Below are positions 1-10,266 of a stretch of 64,000 nucleotides of DNA, in pieces; the first letter of the stretch is position 1; every line of letters starts with the position of its first letter. The position numbers and the translations under genes are program-made. Source of the stretch: Akebia trifoliata (Eukaryota > Streptophyta > Magnoliopsida > Ranunculales > Lardizabalaceae); assembly GCA_017979445.1 (NCBI GenBank), contig CM030706.1:25336281-25400280 (forward strand). Direction: 5' to 3'. The notes under the pieces are model-generated. The model worked only from the letters and a program-made list of their open reading frames with translations. It did no database searches and was not told where the DNA came from.

Positions 1-9
1 CCTTCTACA

Positions 10-2015
10 ATGAATTGTCTGTTTGATGGTGGGGATGTTGATATGGATGAGGGTATTTGCTCTCGTAGAGAAAAAAGTAAATTCTTTGAGTTGCGTAATT
101 CATCCGAAAAGAAAGTCTTGAAAAATAGTTCATGCAGTAGTTCCGATGTAAGAGAGGCATTTTGTTGCAACGTAGACATGGGATTAGATTCTGATAAAGG
201 ATCTGATGGTGTTGAATCTGACAATATGTGGGAAAAAACTTATGATGAAGGATACGATAACCCATATTTTGAGGAAGAATTTATTGAGTTTTCTCTTGAA
301 AATCGTTCTAGAGGAAGGATGGAATTAAAAGTTGGAAATACGTATGGTTCAAAAAATTTATTTCAAGTAGCTTTGAAAGAGTGTGCCATGTTGTCAAACT
401 TTCAAATTGAACCCATAAGGACTTGTCACACAGCGATCTCAGCCAAGTGTGCTAACCAAAGTTGTCATTTGCGCATTCATGCTACTAAACTCCGCGGGAT
501 TCCAACTTTTGAAATAAAGAAGTTAATCTCCAATCATACGTGTGCATTACCAACACGTGGTCGTGACCATAGGCAAGCCAGTAGTCATTGGATTGCAGTT
601 CGAGTGAAGGCAACTTTGAAGGAACATCCCAATATGATACCTGTCCAAATTATCACGTATATTCAAAAACACTTTGGTGCTACAATTTCGTATTGTAAGG
701 CGTGGAGGGCAAAAGAGTTTGCTATATCGGAATTGGTTGGTTCATGGGACGAGTCATATCGTATATTACCATCATATTGTGCAGAGTTAATGCGTGTTGA
801 TCCTGATGATGTCACTGTACTTGTATGTAGAGAGGAAGATAGGTTTGCGAGATTTTTTTGGAGTTTTGGTGCTTGTATTAAGAGTTACAGAAATAACATA
901 AGAGGTATTATATCAATTGATGCAGCCCACCTAAAAGGTAAATACCGTGGCCAACTCTTAGTTGCAACTGGCTTAGATGGTAATAACAAGGTCTTCCCAA
1001 TAGCCTTTGCGGTCGTCGAGAGTGAAAATACCGATTCTTGGTTATGATTTTTTTGAATCCTCGGAGATAAAGTTATTGGAATTGAAAGTTGGTTCGTATT
1101 GATATCTGATCATCACCCAGGCATTCTGGAGAGTGTCCCTTTGTATTTCCCAACGTCATCCATGGGTTTTGTTTAAGACACCTATGTAATAACTCCGTAC
1201 GTGAGTTCAAGGACAACGTTGCCAAACAGAAGATCTGGATGATGGGAAAGATATATAGCATTCCAGCATTTGAACATGAGATGCTTGAGTTGCGCGACAC
1301 TCAACCCAAATATTACAAATGGTTAAGTGCCATCGATCAGAAAAAATGGACTAGAGCTTACTTTCCTGCCAAACGATATCGCATGATGATGACGAACATA
1401 TCTGAATGTATGAACAAGGTTCTAAAGTTAGAAAGGGAACTTCCGATTACAGCTCTTGTTCATGCAACACATACTAAGTTGTCTAATTATTTCTTTGAGC
1501 GGTCTGAAGAATGCAAACTATTCAAAGATCAGTTGACTCCCTTTGCTCTATGTGAAATTAAGAGATTTGATATTCCATCAAATTATGTGGATGTTCGTCA
1601 AACTGGAACGCATATTTACGAGGTTGGTGTACTTAAAAATAGATATGTTTTCGATCTTGGAAAGCTGAGTTGCACATATCGTCGTTATGACCAGCTTGGT
1701 CTCCCATGCATTCATGCCATTTCTGCCATCAAGCATAGTAAAATGTCACCGTATGATTTCTCAGAGGATTGGTTCACAGTTGATCGATACCGAGAAACAT
1801 ACAAGGATTCTATCAATCCCACGGTTGATGAAAGTCAATGGATTGTTAGATGTGATGATGTGATCGTATCCCCTCCAGATGTTGTAATGCAGCTCGGTAA
1901 GCCAAAAAAAAATAGATTCAAAAGTCAGTCCGAGAAACATTTATATTATCGATGTGGAAATTGTGGACGTCGTGGCCACAATCGTAGGAGATGTGTGTAC
2001 CCTCCTACTTCATAA
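10..2015 (+). pseudogene. MULE (MuDR-type) transposase, frameshifted
   Basis: Mutator-like transposase, a nuclear DDE enzyme that cuts and inserts MULE DNA. The first block (10-1047) has an acidic N-terminus, then a MuDR-type DNA-binding region (residues about 106-178, ending SNHTC), then the start of the DDE core. The first catalytic Asp is in ISIDAAHLKGKYRG (codon at 919). The second Asp is in SDHHPGILE near 1106. The second block (1239-2015) holds the rest of the core, a SWIM zinc finger (SC...LGLPCIHA, 1668-1715) and a CCHC knuckle (CGNCGRRGHNRRRC, about 1950-1992). The two blocks are out of frame. Reading through 1041-1238 needs about three frame changes (near 1045, 1103 and 1140), so this is a pseudogene. 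The frame is open to the left edge, so the true start may lie outside the window. No terminal inverted repeat was recognised. The family call is firm. Confidence 0.9.
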
Positions 2016-2085
2016 TTGAGGTTGGCTTCTACTCGAAAAATAGTTATGAATATTTTTGTACAATCATATTACATTATGATATAGT

Positions 2086-2400
2086 GTAAAGAAGATCCTT
2101 CTGACATTGTATAAAAGACATTCTAATATAATGTCAAAAGGATCCTTCTAACATTGTATAGAAGACATTCTGGTATAATGTTAAAAAGATCCTTTTGACA
2201 TTATATCAGAATAATTGTATTCAAGTGTCCATAGGATGAAATGTAGAAAGAGATATTTTTGAGAAATAATGATCTTTTTATTTTACTTGAGGTGTCCATA
2301 TGAATCATTATGATAAAATTAGTTATTTTTTATGAATTCAATGTCAACAAGATCTTTCTAACATTTTATTTATTCATTGTATTCAATTGTCCATAAGATC
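2086..2400. repeat. degenerate palindrome array downstream of MULE
   Basis: Several diverged copies of the motif AATGTCA(A/G)AAGG and its complement occur here, for example around 2130-2160, 2180-2205 and 2340-2365. They resemble the long array at 14150-15026 but are fewer and more decayed. They begin about 70 bp after the transposase stop. The rest of 2401-2700 is AT-rich and shows nothing else. Confidence 0.55.
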
Positions 2401-2700
2401 AAATATTTAAGAATTTATAAATGGCTGAACATCTATTTCTTTTCGGTCAATGAACATGTTTAAACAAATTTATAAGTTTTTTGGGCAATGAACATGTCTA
2501 AATAATCATTTAGGCATATGATTTTGATTTATTTTGTAAAATTATAAAATGTTTAAACAATCAATTGGATTATGATGGTCCATCATTTTATTATAGTATG
2601 AAGAATCACTTGCACGCGTTTTGCAAACATGAGCTTATTACTATGTTTATGTATATTTTGATGGCTTAAAATTTGAACATTATTATGCAGGTATATTTGG

Positions 2701-2979
2701 ATGGCTAAATACTATGTCATGTTTATTGGACGTAAGCCTGGAATATACTCTACTTGGGAAGAGTGTCATAGGTATGTCGATCGTTATCCCGGAGCATGTT
2801 ATAAGTCATTTAAGACCTTAGAAGATGCTGAGAAACACTTTCTTAATGATCAAGTTCGTGGTGCTTGTCTGAATCAAAAGAAAAATGACAAGTTGGAGGC
2901 TTGTGGGATGTCTTGTGTTTTGGTTGGTATTAGTATGGTTTTATTAGCAGTTATGTTGTTAGGTTTTTATGTAATGTGA
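2701..2979 (+). CDS. small protein with RNase H1 N-terminal-like domain and a C-terminal membrane segment
   Basis: Residues 1-50 match the small domain at the N-terminus of eukaryotic RNase H1, which also occurs in caulimovirus viroplasmin (Pfam Cauli_VI type). Visible signatures are AKYYVMFIGRKPGIYSTWEE and YKSFKTLEDAEKHF. In RNase H1 this domain binds RNA/DNA hybrids. There is no RNase H catalytic domain after it. Residues about 68-91 are strongly hydrophobic (CVLVGISMVLLAVMLLGFYV), suggesting a tail-anchored membrane protein. A good splice acceptor (TTATGCAG, ending at 2690) lies 10 nt before the ATG, so this may be the last exon of a longer transcript. The 92-codon frame is intact, unlike its neighbours. 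It may be cargo or an accessory ORF of the adjacent MULE. The domain call is fairly firm; the function is unknown. Confidence 0.7.
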   Translation: MAKYYVMFIGRKPGIYSTWEECHRYVDRYPGACYKSFKTLEDAEKHFLNDQVRGACLNQKKNDKLEACGMSCVLVGISMVLLAVMLLGFYVM

Positions 2980-3287
2980 TGTTATTAAAAACAAACCTTT
3001 AAAATTGTAATTGAGCAATGAAAACTCCTTTTTGTTTAAAATGATTGTGAATAATGATATAAGTAGATGTTTTACACTCCCAAAAAGTTAAATAATATTC
3101 AATGAGATGCCTCTATAGAAGGTAATTTATAGAATTTTTTTTAAATGATGATACGACCACCTTTTGTTTTACACAATTCTTGAATTACTAGAATAAATCT
3201 TTATCTCTATAAACCATATTATATTATCTAAAGAGTGATTTGTGTCCTTCTCTCCATTCTTTTATTGCTATGACATTGTGGCCACAG
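2980..3287. other. no gene seen
   Basis: AT-rich DNA between the small ORF and the assembly gap. I see no coding signal or repeat here. Confidence 0.6.
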
Positions 3288-3387
3288 NNNNNNNNNNNNN
3301 NNNNNNNNNNNNNNNNNNNNNNNNNNNNNNNNNNNNNNNNNNNNNNNNNNNNNNNNNNNNNNNNNNNNNNNNNNNNNNNNNNNNNNN
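3288..3387. other. assembly gap of 100 N
   Basis: Exactly 100 N. A run of this size is the usual placeholder for a gap of unknown length. It falls where the left arm of the large inverted repeat would end, so the outer boundary of that arm is hidden. Confidence 0.95.
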
Positions 3388-4029
3388 TACATATTTCTTT
3401 TCTTCATTAAAGGCAGTAATCATTATAAAGTACCAATTAATAAATATTATCAAAAGCACTAAAGATCTCTCTCCCATGGTCTCAAGCATACAAAAGAAAT
3501 GTAGTATAAGCACATTGTACTAACTATAAACAAGTATATGTGCATGAATCCACTCATGTTTGATCCCACGTAGAAGTATAAACAATAGTTATATATGAAA
3601 ATTGAAGTTGAGCATCCACATAGTACAAATCTGCATAAAACAATTAAAGAAGATGAGTCAGTTCAGTTATAAAAATAACTTTATTAATTAATAAGATGAG
3701 TGAGTTCTAACAATTGCCAAATAACACTATTTCATGTACTTATCAAATCATGTATTTTTGTCAATGTACGAAGGAGACTTTCGACATTAGATCATATGTT
3801 ATATATATATAATAAATTTATAATTATAATTTTTGAATTTTATAATCTATAATCCTATAAAATACTTTTGATTCTATAAAAATTTCAGCAGCATCTCCTC
3901 TTAAATATGGACATATGAAATTTTCCTAATAAACATAATAGATGTATAATCAAACCCAGAATGGTATATACATAACATATCCATATAAGAAATATTTAAC
4001 CGATCAGAAGTATTATAGTCAAGCACACA
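3388..4029. repeat. outer part of the left inverted-repeat arm
   Basis: Non-coding DNA whose reverse complement matches about 56229-56645, for example the shared string CATGAGTGGATTCATGCA. It also contains one copy of the unit repeated at 13435-13960. Element F separates it from the rest of the arm: its last bases ACACA (4025-4029) pair with ATACA at 13430-13434 as a slightly mutated target site duplication. Confidence 0.75.
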
Positions 4030-4610
4030 TGTAAAATCCCAAATTTTTAATTCGTATCTCGAGGAAAAATAAATAGTGGAATTTTAAGAAAATCTTGAAA
4101 GTGGGATTTAGGGATAAAACTTTAGGATGTTTCTAATCATTTTTAATGGAATCTGACCTCACCATTAGATTCAAAATGATAGAAAACCATAGTTTAGCCT
4201 GTAAGCACGCTCAAATACGAGTTCGAATATAAAAGTTGCAAAATCCTCGATTACCGGGTCGGACCAGGCTAAAACAGTGACTTTTTGTTGGAGTAATAAT
4301 TTTTAAAATTCGATCATACCATTGGGTTCATAACGAAAAATTATTCAACATAGACTATTTATTTATCATTTTTGGAGATCAGGAAGTTGAATTATCGCCA
4401 AAAACGAAAACGACATCAAGTTTATGGGTCACGTCAGGCCAAAAATGTAAATTTTTGATGGAGACATAATTTGTAGAAATTGACTATACCATTAGATCCG
4501 GAATGAAAAATTAGGCGAAATAGAGTATTCGTTTGTCAGTTTTGGAGACCGAATGACCAAGTTATCGTCGATCAAAACAATAGGCGAAATACCGAATTCG
4601 TCCCAAATAT

Positions 4611-4620
4611 TATATAAATA
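4611..4620 (+). promoter_or_regulatory. TATA box of the element F 5' LTR
   Basis: TATATAAATA, followed by a T-rich leader. Transcription would start about 30 bp downstream, near 4645, which sets the U3/R border. The 3' LTR has the same sequence, and family-1 LTRs on the other strand have the equivalent box (for example about 36253-36262 in element E). Confidence 0.6.
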
Positions 4621-4719
4621 ATATTAAATTTTTTTTTTTAATCTCATCTTCCCCAACGCGTCTAAACAGCCGAGACCTATACGAAATGACATATTTTTTT
4701 CTCTTCGACCTTCCACCTC

Positions 4720-5190
4720 AGATCTCTCGCAAACGGTCCACTTTCGACGATCGCCACAGAAGAGAAAAAGGTCCGCAGCTTCGTTCTCTACAAACCCACC
4801 CAACCTTTCTTCATTTCACTTTCTATTTCACCCGATATCGTAAAAAATCAGCCGTATTTAGATACGGAAATTTCGAAACTTTGACCTCGGATTTCGTCCA
4901 TTTCGGGGTCAAATCGCTTTCCGACGCAGAAGGGAGAAACGTCCGCAACCTCATTCTCTACATAACCCAACCAAGTTCCTTCCATTTTCTCGTCTTTTTC
5001 ACCCTGTATAGTAAAAAATCAGCCGTATTTTTATATGGAGATTTTCGTAACTTCGACCTCGATTTTCATCGATTTCGGGGTCAAACCGTCTTTCGCCGTA
5101 GAAGGGAGAAGAGACGAGTACATCGAGATCTTCGAAACCACTAAGCCAGCTTCGAAAATCAGCCGTTTCGAAGTTCGATCCGCCTCGATT
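4720..5190 (+). repeat. about 180-bp degenerate direct repeats in the LTR leader
   Basis: Two and a half copies of a unit containing CAGAAG(A/G)GA, GTCCGCA, TTCTCTACA, AAAAATCAGCCGTATTT, GACCTCG and TTTCGGGGTCAAA. The same repeat is present in the 3' LTR (about 10965-11430) and, reversed, in elements E, B and A. It makes chance ORFs in several frames. Confidence 0.65.
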
Positions 5191-7188
5191 TTCGTGCCAA
5201 TCGTCTCGATTTCCGCGAACGTGCTTCAATTCCGTCGCCTAGTGATTGTAAGGAACTCTCAATTTCTATTAGTAATCATAGATTGTGAAATTACATTTAG
5301 GATTTTATTGGAAAAATTTGGATGTATTTCTGAAATGTAGAATTCTTTATTATTTCAAAAATTCACGCCAGAAATTACATGTTTGATATGTTTAATTGTA
5401 TTTTTAACAAATTATACGTGGGTAGGGTATTTGAATGGGTTATTTCCATAAATTGGGTTTTGTGCACTGCTCGGACCCCGTTTTGATATGAAATTTGTAT
5501 ATTTTTCAATATTATTGATAAAAATAAATTCTTTAGTTGGAAAATGTGATTTAATATTCAATGAACTCATATTGAATTGATGAATATCAGAAAATGGATG
5601 TTTTATTGAAGAGATTGAAAATTGTAAAAATCGAAAAAAGGGTATGAAACGGTAAAATGTCAGAGTCACACCCGAGGGGTGATGTCTGCATTTTACGTTG
5701 TTGTGCTGTGTGTAGGTTGGTGAATAGATATCCAGGGATAATATTATTGGTTGCATGTTTATTTCCTTTCTATTAGCACGAGGCGCTGTTTACGTTTCCG
5801 TTATGTTATTTATTTTAGGCCGAGTGGCCACACTTGCATGGTAGGAAACTGGATATCCATTCTCAACCTTGTATTATTAATTTCTCTTTTGTTTTCAAAT
5901 GAAAATAATATACATATGTAGCTATTTTGTGAGCTGTTAAAGAGTTTGTGAATGCGTGAAGGGATAGTGTGTCATATCATCCGGAGTGGTGTACTATCCT
6001 AGGATGTACGGTAGGGACCACCAAGCTCATACGTGGTATGGGACGCGTATGAGAATGGAGTCACAACTGGAATCCGGATTTATTCCTCTCTATCTTTACC
6101 AGTGAACTTGTAATGTAAAGGTGGTCGTATACGAATGGTTTGTATATTTGGGAATCACATGCACGCCTGATAGGCATAGACGAAGATGATTAGTCAGTGA
6201 TCACTAACAATCTATAGTAGTCAAACGTTCTGACACATCGAAAAGAGACCCATTGCTTACGGTCACGTCAAACGGCCAGCCTGAGCCGGATAAATGGTCA
6301 ACCAAGCATGGTAAGTGCAGCGACCGGCCACAAAATCAAGAACTAAAAGTCAGAGAGAAATTGTAACATCATGTCCCGACTGGGAGCGATCAAGTCGTGA
6401 ATCCCAACACTCTAATTCCAATACTCCACCATTGTGTATTATGTATCTGTTGTTTATTTTGATATATAAAATGAAATCTAAGTTTATTATTTCCCTTTGA
6501 TCAATTAGATTTGTATAAAAAGATAATGTTATAGTGAGTACTGCTGATCGATGTAATGTGCGTTTTAAAATGTTTAGTTGTTCATCCCTTGCTATATGTA
6601 CCAGTTAATCGTAATTTCTTCTGTAAACCTTTGATTATTTTAAAAATGATTCAGTATGCTTATTCGTTCATGTTAGGAGAGGTTATTTGTAGAAATTGTT
6701 TGTTTCCCTACTGGGTAACATTGTTACTCACCCTTTCTTTCTCTATTTTTTAGTTTCAGATCCGAAGTTTGGCGAGGCAGATATAGAGCATGAGTGAGAA
6801 TCATCTAGTGGGTCAGATAGACAGCCAGAGTTCGTCACTTGGTGAGTATTGGGGTTATTACCCCTAGTAGTGTCGATTTATCCGAGAGTATTATACATGT
6901 TGTTCTGAGTGTTAGGATTTCTGTTAGAGTGAGAAATTTTGTATAATCATATATCCTGGTTATTCTTCCGCACTCTGATCTTTCGTACGTTATTAGACTT
7001 ATATAGGTTTCCGCTAGAATTATATTTTATATCTGTATGTAGGGTTGTATGTCGTTTATCAGGTACAGGTTCAACGCCTTGGAATGCTAACATAAAAAGA
7101 GGAAACCATGCCGAAATTTCGAGATGCTACATAATACCTCGAGATCTGACATGGGGATTTGTGTTAGTGTTCGGCGGGGCGCCACAGA

Positions 7189-7200
7189 TGGTATCAGAGC
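7189..7200 (+). promoter_or_regulatory. primer binding site, initiator-Met tRNA
   Basis: TGGTATCAGAGC, two bases after the 5' LTR. It is complementary to the 3' end of plant initiator-Met tRNA, the usual primer for plant LTR retroelements, and marks minus-strand DNA synthesis start. Confidence 0.9.
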
Positions 7201-7529
7201 ATAGTATTAGATCCGTATGGGATACTGATCTGCTATGTTTTGAAGAATTTGCTGATACCACAGTTATTAGAGCAATAATCATAGAATGTCACTAGGAATT
7301 CGGTATCCGAGCTCACTAGTAGTTCCGTATTGGAATTACGAGTTCTTCCGTGTCTAGAAGTCTATAGAGCCTAGTAAGCCTAATATAAGATTTTAGATAT
7401 GTTCTGTTAGTAATGGAAATGGAGTCCATTACTAAGTTTCAAGCTACGGTAGTAATTCATAGTTACGTAAGAATGATTTTGGCCTTATTCTAATAAGTGC
7501 CTTAATACGGATGAACATAAGCGAGAGGA

Positions 7530-9130
7530 GTGGACGAGGCAGAGGCCAAAACACAACAGAGACAAGATAGGTTCTGGATAAGACATTTGACTTGATATCA
7601 CAACTAATATCATTCATCGAATAGGTGGTTGAGTCTCATGACAAGTTTAGAGAAGAAATATGAATAATGCAACCACTAACACCTCGAAACCAAATGGAAG
7701 GAAGGCAATTAGCGACAAACAGTTACGAAACTAACAAATTTATAGGAAAATAACAAGAAGTGGGGAGTGATATTATAGACATACCAACTCAATGGATGGA
7801 AGATTTCATAAGAAATAACAACATATGCTACTAAATCCATCGAAAGAAAAATATTGTGGTATGTTATGAGTGTAGCAAATCGGGACATAAATGAGAGCAA
7901 TGTTCGGGTCAACGTCAATTGATTAAGGATGTGTGGCTCCGAAAGGTGCTAAACAAACCAATGTATGAGATAATAAGGCCACCATATTTTACTAAAGTTG
8001 ATAACATATTCGTGCCATCCCGAATAGACAAGACTAGCGATCGGAAGTGAAAGATGGTACAAGACTTACCACAATTGAAGGTGTACCATTAAATCTAAGA
8101 AATGAAGAAGCGCTGGACTTATTCTCAAGAGATAAATACTATTCTACCTCAGGGAACATTACCACAGGTCGTGTCTTTGAATAATGAGAGAATTCCCCAA
8201 CTCAAAGGATAGATAAATATAAGGTGTGGTTATAGAATTTTTAATGATTATGTCTACCGAGATTTTGGTAATTTTTTTTTTCGATCCGATTAAGGTCAAT
8301 GAGTGGGTTTTGAAGACCTAAGAGATTTTGAGTGTCATGTGGTGCCCAAGAAATCAATGGATGATGGTGACTACATTCTAATTGGATGAGGATACCAATC
8401 ATTAATAACGTTTTGAGATGAATATATTGGAAGATGGATCATTTGAGTGGGTAGAATTCGAGAGGATATTTGTTGATAGATTTATATTTGAGATTGCTCG
8501 AGAAATCAAACACTAGGAGTTTTTGAGATTAGTGCAGGGTAATCTATTGATTACCGACTATGATATGAGGTTCACTAAGTTGTCACGATATGCGCCCGAG
8601 CTTATCCTGACAGATTTGCAAAAGGCTCATAAATTCTTTAAAAGACTATAACCCTACCTAAGGGCCAAGAGATCGATGATTGAGACTACCAATTATAGAG
8701 ATATGGTAAATCGAGCTTAAAGGATAAAACGAGAGGAGATAGAGTTACAGACCTCCAAAGGGCAAATTAGTCGACCTCAGATTTTTCCTCCCAGATCAGA
8801 TCCGGACAAGAAACCGATGTATTCGAGGCCAATCTCCTCCGAATATAGAACTCATCCATTACTGAGTTGTAGAGTTTTCTGTCACTGAGTTAGAGAGCAA
8901 TTGGAGCTCCAATGATGCCAACAAGGCCAAAGGAATCAACAAGGTAGGTTCAGAGTCTACAGACCCTAGTCTACCAACTGCCTACTCTACAGAGACCTAT
9001 GAAGACAAGATCATAGACATGTTATGTGTGTGATCAAATGGGATATATCAAGAGAAAATGTCATCTATCACAGGTGCGAGTAAGGATTGTGACCTAAGAT
9101 AAAGTACCTATCTCCGACGAAGTTTTGGAA
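7530..9130 (+). pseudogene. decayed gag of element F
   Basis: Gag would package element RNA into virus-like particles. Read in several frames, the region shows a first zinc knuckle (CYECSKSGHK..QC, near 7865-7905). A Retrotrans_gag capsid core follows at about 8420-8720, with recognisable stretches such as QGNLLITDYDMRFTKLSRYA and ETTNYRDMVNRA. A second knuckle (CYVCDQMGYIKRKC) lies near 9013-9060. Many stops and frameshifts show it is dead. The order knuckle, core, knuckle is unusual, because gypsy-type Gag normally has its knuckle only after the core. Element B has the same order; element E lacks the core. Confidence 0.8.
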
Positions 9131-9264
9131 GGTACGATTTTTAATTATAATATTGCAAAGTGAAGTTATATTCAATACTGGTTCCTTTAGATCATATAAT
9201 TCTGTCGAGATTTTTCATACTTACTAGATCTAGAAACTATTGACATGAATTAAGTAATGAAATT

Positions 9265-9640
9265 ATTTATACCATTGGGAGGCCTAACGACTGAACTATT
9301 AGATAAAGCAGCTCTTGCTTTACGACTTCTTGAATCGATTCTCCTCATTTGAAAAGATAGATCTTCTTTTCCCTTTCATCTTTCTATCATCGGTGTCGGC
9401 TCTAACTCTTCTTTTGCCTTCTCATTTCACGATCGCCTTCTAGTAGAGGAATTCATTATTATCGTTCTCGTTACGTGATCAATGTTTTCTATAAACAAGC
9501 GCTCACTTCGAGACTTTGATTGCGACTCATTTTCACTCCTCGAAATGAAAGCGTTATAAGTAAAGATTATGATTTTGTAGAAGCAGCGGCTACTACCTAC
9601 CTGTGCCCACATCCATCCTAAAGAGATTTAATAGAGTATA
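9265..9640. other. segment shared only with element B, possibly captured DNA
   Basis: After gag, about 370 bp with more balanced composition than its surroundings. It matches, reversed, 39457-39800 in element B, but element E has unrelated sequence in the same place. The texture reminds me of plant mitochondrial DNA, but I cannot confirm this by eye. Confidence 0.35.
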
Positions 9641-10252
9641 AGTTAGGAGGTGGGTCGATGTAAAATGTGAGAAAGAATAATCTTGTGACAATGTTGCATT
9701 AATGATGACTTAATGGAATTGTGAGAAAATAGATGTTATTTATCCCCTCGAGTAAGATCTTAAATTATAAAGGTTATGACAGAGGTTTTGAGGAAATATC
9801 GCAATAAGTAGAAAATATAATATTGAATTAAATATAAAGATAATGGTGTGTTTGTGGTAAGACTATGCATTGAGGAGTAATATTCATAGAAATTATGAGT
9901 AAAATATAATAGACGGCGTAATTGGTGAGAGAAGTAAAGATAAGGATAGAGAAAACGTGAAAAGATTGTTGTTGATAGACATTGGTGGGGAAGTGATACA
10001 AGGCAAATTGATTGTTATCTTAGGGTTAACAAATACTGGATTTGTTGGAGTATGAATTTGAATTAGAGTAATAAATTAATGAATATACGGAATATGGGAG
10101 ACATAAGTCTACGAGTTATAAATGAGATTGACTTGGGACTAAGAATAGATGATAATCGAAAATAAGTGTTGTTTCTTATATATGTCTTATTAGTAAAATC
10201 GCGACAAAGCTCAATAAGGTATGATTTAAATTTCGAGGACGAAATTTTTATT
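9641..10252. other. non-coding interior of element F
   Basis: AT-rich DNA between gag and the purine tract, where pol would lie in an autonomous element. No pol motif is visible. Confidence 0.6.
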
Positions 10253-10266
10253 AAGGGGGGGGGAAA
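10253..10266 (+). promoter_or_regulatory. polypurine tract of element F
   Basis: AAGGGGGGGGGAAA directly before the 3' LTR. It would prime plus-strand DNA synthesis. Confidence 0.88.

Larger units (their letters stand above)
4030..7186 (+). repeat. 5' LTR of element F
   Basis: 3157 bp, from TGTAAAATCCC to GGCGGGGCGCCACA. It contains a TATA box at 4611-4620, a leader with near-repeats (about 4720-5190), and a block near 5940-6260 that is strongly shared with the otherwise different family-2 LTRs. Short ORFs on both strands inside it are not convincing genes. Confidence 0.93.

Noticed and set aside
4686..5340. Overlapping ORFs of 76-152 codons in the LTR leader (and equivalents near 10924-11586, 29254-29889, 35573-36124, 37601-38122, 44434-44710, 46338-46643)
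   Set aside because: All come from the leader repeat read in different frames on both strands. None has a recognisable domain.
5412..5756. 114-codon minus-strand ORF, also present at 11658-12002
   Set aside because: The two copies are the two LTRs of one element, so conservation is only common descent. The composition is not protein-like and the frame is broken in elements E and B.
7189..7200. tRNA-like sequence
   Set aside because: Only the 12-base complement of a tRNA 3' end, a primer binding site. No cloverleaf follows, and no tRNA or rRNA gene was seen elsewhere.
9641..10252. Remnant pol gene in element F
   Set aside because: No reverse transcriptase, integrase or protease motif could be read in any frame, and B and E lack it too.
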